This document shows, piece by piece, positions 11,460-22,111 of a stretch of DNA of 64,000 bases. Source of the DNA: Stenogyne calaminthoides. Taxonomy: Eukaryota > Streptophyta > Magnoliopsida > Lamiales > Lamiaceae. Made by a program: the position numbers and the translations under genes. Position 1 is the first letter of the stretch. Every line of letters starts with the position of its first letter. The stretch is from the NCBI GenBank assembly GCA_037126765.1, contig JBBCBC010000034.1:20768691-20832690 (forward strand), read 5' to 3'. The notes beneath the pieces were generated by a model, which was not told the origin of the DNA, did no database searches, and saw only the letters and a program-made list of their open reading frames with translations.

Positions 11460-12985
11460 ACCAGCGTTGTCTCAATAAAATTTTATTAGACAACTGGCAC
11501 TCAGAACTACCCCTAGTTCTCTTAAGAACTATAAAATCCAGACAACCTCCTTGAGGCTTCTGATACAGCAATGTACTCAACTTCGATTGTTGAATCTGCG
11601 GTCCTTTTGCTTGGAACTATTCCAACTGACCGCCTCATTATTGAGAGTGAAACGTAACCTGATTGTGAATTGTAATCATCATAGTCGAATTGGAAACTTG
11701 TGTCAGCTTAACCAGTCACTACTAGTTTTGACTGTCCACTATAGACAAGAAAACATTCTTTAGTTCGTCTAAGATACTTCAGAATGGTCTTGACAGCAAT
11801 CCAATGAGACTCACCCGGATTCTGTTGGTATCTATCAGTGATATTGATAGCGTAGGCCACGTTTGGCCTAGTGCAAGTCATGGCGTACATGATTTACCCA
11901 ATTGCATATGCATATGGGACATCTTTCATGTGTTTGATATCAGCTTCAACAGAAGGACAATCCTTCTTTGATAGCTTTATCCCATGATTTGCCGATAGAG
12001 ACCCTCTCTTAGAGTTCTCCATCGCAAAACGCTTCAACACTTTGTCTACATAGGTGGATTGTGACAGCCTTAACATCTTCTTGGATCTATCCATGTGGAT
12101 CTTGATCCCTAAGATATAGCAGGCTTCACCAAGATCCTTCATCATGAAAGTCTTTGACAATAAATCTTTAATGGACTGCATTAACGGGATATTGTTTCCC
12201 AAAATCAATATGTCATTGACATACACGATTATGAAACCAGTATTCCTCCCGTTGCGTTTACAATAAACGCAAGGATCTTCTGAATTTCTGATGAAGTCAA
12301 AACTTGATAGCTTCATCAAATCGGATATTCCAACTCCTAGAAGTTTGCTTCAATCCATAAATGGATCTCTTTAGCTTGCATACTAGATTAGAGTTTGTCT
12401 TAGATATAAAACCCTTCCGGTTGAGTCATAAACACTTCCTTATCAATGCTTCCATTGAGGAAAGTTGTTTTGACATCCATCTACCAAATCTCATAATCAT
12501 AGTGTGTTGCTATCGCAAGTAAAATTTGAATGGACTTGATCTTTGCGACTAGTGAGAAGGTCTCATCACAAATCAATGCCTTCGCGTTGACTATAACCCT
12601 TCGTCACCAACCTAGCTTTGTAGGTTTGTACTTTGCCATTTTCATTGGTCTTTTGCATGAAGACCCAATCGCAATATATGGGTCTAACCCCTTTAGGCAA
12701 CTCAACCAAGTCCTAGACTTGATTGGTGTACATCGAGTCCATCTCGAATTTCATGGCTTCATGCCACTTCCCTGAATCAATATCTGATATTGTTTCAGAA
12801 TAAGTATTAGGATCGTTCTCATCTGGTATGTCCACATTAACTAGTTCCTCCAAGAGGTAACCGTATCTAATGGGCGGATTACAATTCCTAATATACTTAC
12901 GGAGCTGTGGTTGTGCAGGCTGTACATTCTGATCGTGAAAAATTTTGTGGTGCATCGATTTCATCAATGTCCGAAGAGTCCTCAA
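11460..12985 (-). pseudogene. Element A reverse transcriptase and RNase H (broken)
   Basis: Copia RT and RNase H fragments are spread over several frames. The segment 11894-12319 holds the palm region followed by KDLGEACYILGIKI. The catalytic box reads YVNDIL instead of YVDDIL, so one essential aspartate is replaced by asparagine. The segment 11708-11890 continues with MYAMTCTRPNVAYA and the conserved HWIAVKTILKYLR. Further left, 11460-11700 still shows RNase H traces in shifted frames (an ADSTIE-like stretch). The upstream part, 12713-12985, is the linker into the start of RT. Frameshifts and stops make this non-functional. In an intact copia element this part of the polyprotein copies the RNA and removes the RNA template inside the virus-like particle. 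Confidence 0.88.
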
Positions 12986-13343
12986 GAGCTACACTTTCAG
13001 ATGCCTCTTGGGCCGGAGTTTGAACTATGTTGTTCTCATTCAGCCCACTTGGAGGTTCTTGCACAGGCAAGCCAACTCCAATTACGCTCCCACTAGCTGA
13101 AAGACGATCACCTAGTGAAAGACTCCCACCATGAAAGTTGCTGAATGCTCCCACTGATTCTTTCCATGTTGCTTTGACAATATATCAGTCTCTCTGTTAA
13201 ATTGTGGTTCTTGAATTTCTTCAAGTTCTATCAGCTTATGACCTTGTTCCTTAAATACATGGCCTTCTTCGAGGAACTTGGTCTGCCTAGAAACAATCAC
13301 TGATTATTTCTCAGGTAGATAGAAGTAATATCCTTTAGTTTCT
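12986..13343 (-). pseudogene. Element A integrase-RT linker (broken)
   Basis: This is the low-complexity, Ser/Glu/Asp-rich linker normally found between the integrase C-terminus and RT in copia polyproteins. Peptides such as ASESVALEDSSDIDEIDAP are visible on the minus strand. The frame is interrupted and no catalytic motif is expected or seen. Confidence 0.6.
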
Positions 13344-14244
13344 TTAGGATATCCCACAAAGTAACACTTTTAACCTTTGGATTCTAACTTGTCGGTAAGC
13401 ATCCTTTTCACAATCACGGGGCAACCCCATATTAGATATGTGTAAAAGTTGGCTTCCTGCCACATCGTGGTTCATATGGTGTATGCTCAATCGATTCAGA
13501 ATGTAAATTGAGGTTTGTAACGCGTATCCCATAAGAATGTTGGAAGACAGGAAAAGCTCATCATGGACCTCACCATGTGTAACAGGGTTTAGTTTCTTCT
13601 CTCGGACACACCGTTCATCTGAGGTATTCTGGGAGTAGTCCATTGTGACTGGATTCCATATAACTTCAAGTAATCAGTGAATTCATGGCTAAGGTATTCA
13701 CCTCCTCGATCCAATCGAAGAGTCTTGATACTCTTACCAAGTTGCTTCTCTACTTCAGCCTTAAATTCTCGGATCTGTGTTTCATAAGATACACGTATCC
13801 GTATCTATAGAAATCATCAGTAAAAGTGATGAAGTAGCTGAAGTGACCCCTAGCTAGAGTGTGCAATGGTCCACAAACGTCGTTGTAGATCAACTCTAGA
13901 ACTTCTTTGGCATGCACCCATTTCCTAGAAAAGGGTCTATTGATCATCTTGCCCATGAGATAAGATTCACAATCTCCATAAGACTCACAGTCGAATGGGG
14001 TTAAGTAGTCTAACTTTCTTAACCTTGCAATTCTTTTCTCGTTTACATGATCAAGTTCTACAATGCCATAAGTAAGTCGGGTTTTCATGATTACTAAGTT
14101 TGAGTCTTTTATTTTGTATATTAAGAATATTATGTCCACAATGCAACAAATATAAACCATTCGATAAAGGAGCATTTCCATAAACATCACCATTGAGCGA
14201 AAAATAACAGTTATTATTTGCAAAATGGAAGGAAAACCCTTCAA
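13344..14244 (-). pseudogene. Element A integrase (broken)
   Basis: The GAG-pre-integrase and integrase core are in at least two frames. In 13750-14244 I see HVNEKRIARLRKLDYL, then the second zinc-binding pair as CESYLMGKM, where the second cysteine of the usual CxxC is tyrosine. Next comes the first part of the catalytic core, IYNDVCGPLHTLARGHFSYF, followed by TFTDDFYRYGYVYLMKH. The segment 13344-13643 carries the later integrase region ending in ALQTSIYILNRL. The DNA between them has no open frame. Integrase would normally insert the cDNA into the host genome; with the zinc site and core split this copy cannot. Confidence 0.88.
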
Positions 14245-14870
14245 TGTCTAACATCGGAATAGAAATAATGTTGCGAGTAATAGAAGGAACAAAATAACAA
14301 TTATTCAGTTCAAGTCTAAAACCAGAGGGTAACTCTAAAACATAAATGCCAACACGTTCAGCAGCAACTCTTGCTCCATTCCCAACGTGTAGGGCGACTT
14401 CACCCGGCCTAACTGCCCTGCTATGCTTGAGACCCTGCACATTAGTACAAATGTGTGAGCCACAACCAGTATCTAATACCCAGCAGTTAGTATCATTTGT
14501 GGACATGTTTATCTCAATAACAAACATACCTGTTCCAGTGGCTGAGACACCTTGTGTCTTCTTTTCAGCTGCTAGAACCTTACAGTCCTTCTTCCAATGC
14601 CCCTTCTGCTTGCAGTGGAGGCATACATCCTTGCCCACCCTCTCCTTCTTTTGAATTCCACCTTTGGGCTTAAGGAAGTTCGGCTTAGAGCCTTTCTTTG
14701 CCTTGCCCCTTCGCTTCTTCTTTCCTTTCGGAGCAGATGAAGTAGAGGCACTCACCATGAGCACGGGCTTTTCCTTAGCAGTGGAAGACTCAAAGGTCTT
14801 TAGCATGTTATGCAGCTCGGGCATAGTCGTTTCCATCTTATTCATATTAAAGTTTACTAAAAAAACTTGA
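14051..14870 (-). pseudogene. Element A gag C-terminus, zinc knuckle and protease
   Basis: On the minus strand this frame continues gag after a frameshift in a T homopolymer near 14860. A basic linker with GKKKRRGKAKKG precedes the zinc knuckle CLHCKQKGHWKKDC, a complete CX2CX4HX4C that would bind the genomic RNA. Then follows the aspartic protease site WVLDTGCGSHIC with an intact Asp-Thr-Gly, and the conserved VGNGARVAAE region typical of copia proteases. The frame ends at YLWHCRT, just inside the integrase zinc domain. This is the best-preserved part of element A. Confidence 0.9.
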
Positions 14871-15377
14871 ATATGAATCAGGAAGTGACTGAAGAATGAC
14901 ATAAACAGCAACGTTGGTTTTGAGCTCAATGCCCAACCGACCAAGTTTCTCGATTAGCACTATCATCTTCAACACATGAGGGGGAATCTTCCCTCCTTCA
15001 TACATCTGGCATCTAAACAGATCTCTCATCACTTCATAAATCTCGGAACGAGATTCAGAATCAAAGAGATCCTTCAGATGCTTGATCGTCTCAAAGGGAA
15101 GCATCCTCTCATGCTGCCTTTGCAACTCGGAATTCATCCTGAGGAGCATAACACACTGAGCCTGGGAAGCATCATCTTGATGCTTCTTCTGAGCTTCGGC
15201 GTCAAATACCTCGGCTTCTTCAGTACCAGTCTCCGGGGTGGTAGGGATTGGCATGTCCACCACGTACTCAATCTTTTCTCGCCTAAGCACCAAACACACG
15301 TTTCGGTGCCAGTCGAGAAAATTTGGCCCAGCCAATTTGTTTGTTTTCAAAACGCTTCTCAGTGATAAGTTATTCAT
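14847..15377 (-). pseudogene. Element A gag (capsid) N-terminal part
   Basis: A 176-residue frame beginning MNNLSLRSVLKTNKLAGPNF, followed by LDWHRNVCLVLRREK. This is the usual opening of a copia gag of the UBN2/DUF4219 type. Later parts LFRCQMYEGGKIPPHVLKMI and LQSLPDSYSSFF fit the capsid helices of that family. The frame ends early because of an indel in a run of T about 20 codons before the zinc-knuckle region, which continues in the next frame (14051-14870). The start is the first ATG after the long leader. Gag would form the cytoplasmic virus-like particle. Confidence 0.9.
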
Positions 15378-17366
15378 TTCAACAATCCTAGAGAAATAAA
15401 ATAAAATGGGAATTAAAACACATAATTCCTATGATCAATATTCAGCAATCAAAATTAACATGGCCTTTCAAATTTATTTTGTCTCCATTATTTTCACATA
15501 TTCAACGACCTCATCGGAAGAATACGAATTTATATCCAATATGTCATAATGGACTAGGATCCACATTCCTACTATCATAATATCTGCTTGGGTTGATTAC
15601 TGTGACAGCATAACTGGTAGGTCTCCAAACCAATTGCAAAATTTGCAACTCCTAGTTGATTGAACCTAGTTCAATCGGATGACCCTTGACTTTCGTTTCC
15701 CTGCTTGGGCTGGTGAAACAAAGTCAAGTTAATTTACAACCATCAAGCGGTGACACAACGTGTCCCTATAATAGTCCCGTTAGATGTAGATCCGAGCAAA
15801 AGACTTGGGCCTTAAATACTCATTGGAACGAAATCTCCGGTTTACTATTAATTTTGATGGAAGACATCGTTCAACTTAATGAAAAATCATATTTTAATGA
15901 GGATCTTTTAAAGGCAGGGTATTAATTGCTTAATTGAGATCCAACATGTTAATCTACATCACATTTGAGCAATTATCGGGCGCCGTCTACCCAAACATGA
16001 ATTACACGGACTAACATATGTATGGGTGCCGTCTACCCAAACAATAATACGGTTCGACAATTATTGGGCGCCACCTACCCAAACAATTATAATGCGGACG
16101 TAAAAGTATTAACGAATTTAGATAAAATAAATAAGTTAAAAGAGTGGGATTTAATAATTCATCTTAAAATTTCTGAATTTTAAAATCTAATTTTAAATTC
16201 AAAAATAGGATTATTAAACATTAATAATTAATCCAATTAATTATTAATCATTAGTTGGTCCAACCAATATTCTGATTATAAAATTAAGGTCTTGTAAATA
16301 TCAAAACAGATTTTAATTATTACATTCATATGATTAATCTAATTAATCATAATTTAAAAGTCCAACTTTTAATTTTAAATTTTAAAATTAATCCAATTAA
16401 TTTTAAAACATTTTAATTAAGTTTTCATCAAGGGCTCAAGCGCAATTTCAAAGTTGCACAGAGGGGCTTGTTCGAAATTTAATTTGCCAACAACCCCTCC
16501 CTCATCACAGCCCAGAAACTACCTTCCAATCGGGACAATCGAGATTAACAATTCATCAACTTTAATCCAATTAATCATCAAACAGTTAACGAAGAATTCA
16601 GATCACTAGGTTAATCGAAATCAGTCCAATCAAATCTGACAAACCATAGCATCGAAAAGAAACCCAAACAATCTGTACAGAAATATCGAAGCACAGGTAG
16701 GCATCAAGCAGGCGCTTGCACTCGAGTCGCCGCCGCCGCTAGGCGCGCGCGGGCAACTCGATGCTGCAACCAGCACGGTTCGAATCATAGACCCGCGAGG
16801 TCAAACAGATCGACAGCGGTGCAGTGGTGCGTCGCGAGACAGGGGAATCACGGACGCGGAAGCAAAAACGACGCGGTGGCGTTCCGCCGCGTATCACACC
16901 GAAACAGGGGTTAAATCATCGAATCGAGAACGAGACGAAGATGTTACCGCCATGGACGGTGAGGTACGACCATTGAGGAACAGAATCGCGTCGATTCGGG
17001 TGAAGCGCTCGCGGGTCTAACCCGTTGGTTCGCACTCAATCGCGGCATCCCGAGTTCGACGCGAGTCGCGGTGCAGCACTGCCGACTCAAGCGAAGACCC
17101 GATACCAAGCGAACGACGACGAAGGAGTAGGCGGACGGTGGCTGCGGTTTCTCGCAGGAAACCCTAATCGGGCGAGAGAGACGAAGCAGCCCCAAAAACG
17201 AAATTAAAAAAATGAATTTGGGGTATTCTCATCTAATAAGCACAAACCCAAAATAATATCAATTGGTGTGGTGTTGGTCAAACCATCAACCGTACCATCG
17301 GATTTTATAAAATAAAAAAATACCAGATTTTATAAAATCATTCATATGCAATTAATCAAGAGCCGA
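15378..17366 (-). other. Element A 5' leader, partly GC-rich
   Basis: About 2 kb between the primer site and gag with no convincing coding frame. The part nearest gag is AT-rich and includes a three-copy repeat (15970-16091). The part nearest the primer site, about 16690-17170, is strongly GC-rich and rich in CpG (for example GTCGCCGCCGCCGCTAGGC), quite unlike the rest of the element. Short open frames there (16944-17207) overlap on both strands and look like by-products of base composition. Confidence 0.7.
15970..16091. repeat. Three imperfect repeats in element A leader
   Basis: The core GGGCGCCGTCTACCCAAAC (with GGTGCCGTCTACCC and GGGCGCCACCTACCC variants) occurs three times, each time followed by an AT-rich spacer. 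The period is about 45 bases. Function is unknown. Confidence 0.75.
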
Positions 17367-17378
17367 GCTCTGATACCA
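17367..17378 (-). promoter_or_regulatory. Primer-binding site of element A (initiator Met-tRNA)
   Basis: On the minus strand this is TGGTATCAGAGC, the standard complement of the plant initiator methionine tRNA 3' end. It lies one base inside the 5' LTR. This is where minus-strand cDNA synthesis would start. Confidence 0.92.
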
Positions 17379-17379
17379 C

Positions 17380-18943
17380 TGTTGGAATATAGAGGCACGT
17401 AAACACGTAATACATGCGCAGTGGAAATAAACAGTTCACCAACAACGAACAATTAATTGCATAATTAAATACGAGTAAACGTAAATATAATTCTTACAAT
17501 AATTCGTACACGGATTCCTCAACTATGGTATCCACGTGACAGTCGCTTACTAACTCGCACAACTCTGCCAGCGTTGAATCCCCGAGATGAATTTGCTAGG
17601 AAAATTCTAACTTAGAGATTTTATGGAGAAATATGAATTCACGTATTATGAATTCCCAAGAGCTCATATATATAGGAGAGGCTTAGCTTAAATCTTAAGC
17701 TAACCTTTATTAGGAAAAATCCTAATAAAATAAATCTCTTAGATTTATTTCCCACATATAAAGAATATCTACGGATTTAATTCCATGTATATCAAATCTC
17801 TACGATTTTGATTTCATATATATTAAATTCTATAATAATAATATTACATATATTATTATTGGGAATTCTATTTAATTAAATCTAATTTAATTAAATAGTA
17901 ATAATATTCTCCATAAATTAAATATTAATATCCAATATAATATTTAATCAACCAACTATAATTAGTAAACAACTGTTACTTGTTGTGTGACCCATAGGCC
18001 CTCATATATCGAGCGATTAGTCAAACTAATGGTCTTAATTGAACCCTAGACAATAAATCAGACATTCTCAATATATGAGGTACGTTGCGAGGAAATGTGC
18101 AACTACCTGTAACTGAAACATGGGCTATTACGATTTCCTCATTTCATTCGCGAATACTCGATTAAGTCTTGAACATGATGAAGTGTCTATTCAAATAACT
18201 TAATCAAATTATCTCTAATCACTAATTGATCATGTATGTCATACTTAGCCACAAAGTCTAAGTTGACGTGCATCGGCCGATGATTTAGATCCAATTATGA
18301 TTAGAAGATGAGTATTCTCTCTAAATCCACATTGAGGAATGAATCCTATTCTTGGCTCAACTACCACGCACATGCACTTCGTGATGAACCCAATCCAAGT
18401 CATTTCTACCCATAGACAGGTGCAAGCGTCAGTCATGGTCAAAGTTCATCATCCCACATATGTCGTGCGTATTGACCTCAAGTCAAAGGAGTATCGCATC
18501 GCTCCCACTAACCGAGACATCCGTAAACACATATAGTGGAACTACATCAAACGGTTTCTCAGATGGGTATACCAATACACTCTAAGGTATTTGTGCATCC
18601 ATCATGAGATACCTAGTATCTCGTAGTAAGTCTTACTACACTATCTAAGAGTATGATGCAGATCGCACACCAATCTCCATTGCATCACAATATCTCATTC
18701 TTGATGATCCTTGATCGGGGCTATTTGAGAATCATGCTTAAGTCATCTGAGTTCTCACAACCTCAATGACAACAATGACTCATGGGAACACTTGCATGAA
18801 TAAATGCAAACAATCAAACATAATATTCAAACAAGTGTATTGTCATACATTAATATTAAATGAACTATAATATTAAATCAAACTGAATATCATATAGTAT
18901 TATGTCCTTACAATAGATTGTCTCTAGGACACTAACACTAACA
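17380..18943 (-). repeat. Element A 5' LTR (complete)
   Basis: This 1564-bp LTR runs from TGTTGGAATATAG to CTAACACTAACA. It is the uninterrupted version of the split LTR at 419-1567 plus 10808-11225. A TATA-like ATATATATA at 17666-17674 would serve minus-strand transcription. The right flank begins GTTAT. Confidence 0.93.
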
Positions 18944-20501
18944 GTTATAACCCACAAAATTCAGTTACTACCAATGCAAATTTTGGTTATAACCCAAGTA
19001 CATTCTCTCTCCTCTAAAATGGTTATTGCAGAGTAGCCCACTCTTTTTTACAAAATGATATGTCAGCTGGTTTTGTAGCCCATTTTGTTGTCCTTTTTTA
19101 TTTTTTTTCTACTTCTTTTTATAATTGTTACTTTAATTTTAAAGTTGAAATATTTGATAGTGGTCCCCCAAAAGTGGGTTATAATTTTGAAACCATTGTG
19201 AGAGTTATTGAAAAATGGTTATGTTCTTTAAAATGTTGAGGTGGCAATGAAGTGGATGAGAGAGTGTAATTATAAGCAAACAACCAATGTGGTTGCTCTA
19301 AGTACCTGTTCATCCCATTTTCACAATGTGTTGAAGGTTGGCTTTTCTAATTTATGCATAAATGTATTGATTTAGACTATATTTTAATTTTGTGGTTATA
19401 CATTCAACATAATACATTTATTTACTCCTTCCTTATAATTGTAGGAATGGTTGCATACTTCAGCCTATCAGGAATAAGTCTTTGCAAACAGAACCGGGCT
19501 TCAAGATCCAACTAACAATGGCATAAGAAGAACCTGCTTACAGAAATGCAAGATAGTATGCAAGGTACAATTAAAAGTAGATTACAAATTTTCAATAAAT
19601 TAGTAGTTTTAATGAATGTTAGAAGCATTTTAACTTCTCTATCACCAATGGCTCTCAACTTTCAACTGTTAAAAAATTATCATCTTAATGAATAAGTCTT
19701 GGCGAAATAAGAATACATGCTTCATATATTACATCAGAGTTGAATCCTCAATCAAATGAACATAATCGTTATCAAGTTTTTAATTTGACAATTGTACCCT
19801 ACTCATGGTTCCAATTTCTAGGCTAGCACGTGTAGCATGATATAAATCAACTTACCTCAACAGCAGAGCATCAAAAGACTCTGTAAGTATTTCTTCAAAA
19901 AAAAAAAAAAATTATTACATCCATTCAATACATAAATGTATGATCAATGCAGTTTTAGCTTACTATTAAAGAAAGCACTATTATTTGTCCTTTATATTTC
20001 AGGAGATTTCCATTTATTCAAGTTCCACCACAAGAGATACTTCTGTAGAATTGAATATTTAAGTCTTTAAGATCCTGTTGTAATTAGCCAAGGAAGAAAG
20101 GTTCGATTAGAGAAGGCACCAAGTTCGAATGGTCACAAAGAAGACGAATGCTGCATTTTCCCATGGATACAATTACCTGAACAACACTGATCAAGGCTCA
20201 TTCTTCCAATTTAATTTCAATGGCAACATAAATGAGTTAATAAACATTACTCAATTTGACAGTTCACAAGAAGAAATCCTAAATATTAAAAAATTATCAT
20301 ACATCGAAAAGTTCTCATCAATATAATGAAGATGCATATCCTTTTCTTATGAACAGATTATAACAGATGATGCGTAAATAAAACGGTCATTGACACAAAA
20401 CTCACGTGCTAATCTTGCTTACCACAGAGTTACCAGTTACTCTAAGGTCCTGGTTTTTGAAGCTAATCTTGAATTAGTGTCTTTGTAGCAAATACAAGGA
20501 C
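18944..20501. other. Intergenic DNA between elements A and C, possible old MITE
   Basis: No coding sequence is recognised. The first part, about 18944-19303, has ends that are loosely inverted: GGTTATAACCCAAGTACATT on the left, and on the right, in reverse, a similar GCTTATAATTACACTCTCTC near an AGAGCAACCACATTGG end. This resembles a decayed miniature inverted-repeat element, but the match is weak. Further right are two poly-A runs (near 19898 and 20520). A 65-codon frame at 20129-20326 has no recognisable features. Confidence 0.4.
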
Positions 20502-20785
20502 TGATAGAGATCCTTCCTCAAAAAAAAAAAAAAATTTATATTATTATGCCATTTGTAGAATTTATGAATCACCATTTTAGGGTTTACAATTAGAGCTCTG
20601 AACGTGCTCTGTTTATTTCTTATTTCTCAAGTGTTTACAAATGAGTACATTTGGTGCTTTATACATTGCCACAGTAACCGCTATCAACAAACAATCAATA
20701 AGAAAAGTAATAAAGAAATGTGACTAGCAACTCTCTAAGTGATATACGACTTCAGCACATGTGCCTTTGCACGTGACAACTAACA
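20502..20785 (-). repeat. Element C 3' LTR (outer edge uncertain)
   Basis: The inner edge is clear: GACAACTAACA ends at 20785 beside a G-rich polypurine tract on the minus strand. The outer edge is inferred from TGATAG at 20502, which pairs with CTAACA as a short inverted repeat, giving a 284-bp LTR. A TATA-like TGTATAAAGC lies on the minus strand. The partner LTR is outside the window, so the outer boundary is not verified. Confidence 0.5.
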
Positions 20786-20805
20786 CTCCTCCAATACCCC
20801 TCCTC
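20786..20805 (-). promoter_or_regulatory. Polypurine tract of element C
   Basis: On the minus strand this is a nearly pure G/A run containing GAGGAGGGG and GGAGGAG immediately before the LTR. Confidence 0.8.
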
Positions 20806-21491
20806 AAGTTGGAGCAGAGTGATAAGGATCACACATGCCCAACTTAGACATAAGAACAGCAAAACGTCCACCAGAAACAATCTTAGTAAAGGAGTCGGCC
20901 AACTGATGACCTGTTGGAAAAAAATGATGGAACTACAAAACCATCTTTAAATTTATCCCGAACAAAATGACAATCGATGTCCAAATGCTTAGTACGCTCG
21001 TGAAATACGGGATTGGCCGTGATATGAATCGCAGCTTTATTATCGCACCACAAAGGAATTGGAAGAGGAATGGAAACACCAAAATCAGTGGCAAGATATG
21101 AAATCCACTGTAATTCAGCAACAGTGGTACTAAGAGCTCGGTAGTCGGCCTCGGCAGAGGATCTAGAGACAGTGGTTTGCTTCTTGCTCTTCCAAGAAAT
21201 CAAAGAGCCCCCAAGAAAAATGCAAAATCCGGTAATAGATCGGCGGGTATCCTTACAAGTCGCCCAATCAGCATCACTGTAAGCTTGCAAACAGAAATCG
21301 CTAGTGGAAGAATAAAATAAACCAGAAGAAGAAGAACCACGCAAGTTACGTAAAACATGAGTGAGAGCATCCCAATGATGCGCGCAAGGGTTAGTGACAA
21401 ACTGACTAAGTGAGATCAGGTCGAGTCAAATTCAAGTATAACAAACGGCCAACAAGGCGTCTATACCGATCTGGAAAAGGAAGGGGATCAC
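20806..21491 (-). pseudogene. Element C RT C-terminus and RNase H (3' piece)
   Basis: Minus-strand copia sequence. It begins at the junction with D with DPLPFPDRYRRLVGRLLYL and a TRPDL-like stretch, where stops interrupt. RNase H (20883-21344) has YSDADWATC, then RRSITGFCIFLGGSLISWKS, SSAEADYRAL, WCDNKAAI and the HTKHLDIDCHF-type end (here RTKHLDIDCHFVRDK). All usual acidic residues are visible. Near 20880 the frame shifts, and the C-terminal tail LADSF..KLGMCDP is read in another frame. The polypurine tract and LTR follow. Confidence 0.9.
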
Positions 21492-22083
21492 TGTTGTGAG
21501 ACCAGAGAGAAATTTGAAAAGTAAAGAGATGGGTACGAAAAGAAAGTTAAAATCAGGGTTTCTTTCGTCAGTAGGAAACCTGAGTGAAGAATCTGAGGCT
21601 CAGGATCCACCTGAGCCAATTTATCTGAACGAGCAAACTGAGGCTCAGGATCCACCTGAGCCAATTTATCTGAGCGAGAATACTGATGCTCAGATTCTAC
21701 CTGAGACAAATTATCTGAATGACTTATCTGAATGAATGAAGGTTTGGGCTTCACGTAAATGGGCCCAAACATTTAGAATAATCTAGAATATCCTTTATAT
21801 ATTTTAGATTCTGTTTTTAATTACCTAAAGAATATTCACTGTTGTGTGGACCCCAATGTTAGTTACAAATACGGCACTGGCTGATGAGTGAGAATATCAG
21901 AAAATTGACATCATTCTCTCTCTTCTAACTACCTCTCCCTATCTAATTCTCTCTCTCCCTAATTCTTCCTATCTTCAAATCTTCATATCTTGTTCTTCAA
22001 GCAATTTACATTTCCTGCAATATTATTCCATAAAATCCCAAAAAACATATTACGATCATCTAGAAAATATCAAAAACGTAACA
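21492..22083 (+). repeat. Element D 5' LTR
   Basis: This 592-bp LTR runs from TGTTGTGAGACCAG to AAAAACGTAACA. It contains three 45-bp repeat units at 21595-21729 and a TATA-like TTTATATATTTTAG near 21793. Confidence 0.95.
21595..21729 (+). repeat. Three 45-bp tandem repeats in the D 5' LTR
   Basis: The units begin GAGGCTCAGGATCCACCTGA and sit at 21595-21639, 21640-21684 and 21685-21729. The 3' LTR has four such units (41286-41465), where they are in frame with pol. Confidence 0.95.
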
Positions 22084-22085
22084 TT

Positions 22086-22100
22086 TGGTATTCCAGAGCC
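22086..22100 (+). promoter_or_regulatory. Primer-binding site of element D
   Basis: TGGTATTCCAGAGCC, two bases after the LTR, resembles the initiator Met-tRNA site TGGTATCAGAGCC with extra bases in the middle. The following AAGTTTTG also fits the tRNA extension. Confidence 0.7.
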
Positions 22101-22111
22101 AAGTTTTGATC

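Larger units (their letters stand above)
419..18943 (-). mobile_element. Element A: Ty1/copia LTR retrotransposon, decayed, host of element B
   Basis: The element reads on the minus strand. Its 5' LTR is 17380-18943, followed leftwards by a Met-tRNA primer site, a long leader, gag, protease, integrase, RT and RNase H, a polypurine tract at 11226-11240 and a 3' LTR. The 3' LTR is in two pieces, 419-1567 and 10808-11225, because element B is inserted in it. The domain order PR-IN-RT-RH places it in Ty1/copia (Pseudoviridae). All reading frames are broken, so it is not autonomous. GTTAT follows the right LTR, but no matching duplication is found on the left, where the terminal eight LTR bases also do not match. 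Confidence 0.93.

Noticed and set aside
16944..17207. Open frames in A's GC-rich leader
   Set aside because: Both strands are open over the same bases and neither peptide looks like a known domain.
20129..20326. 65-codon frame in the intergenic gap
   Set aside because: Asn/Ile-rich composition typical of AT-rich DNA, no recognisable motif, no context.
21488..21772. Minus-strand open frame across D's LTR repeats (also 41137-41508)
   Set aside because: It is the antisense reading of the 45-bp units; the plus strand is the one in frame with pol.
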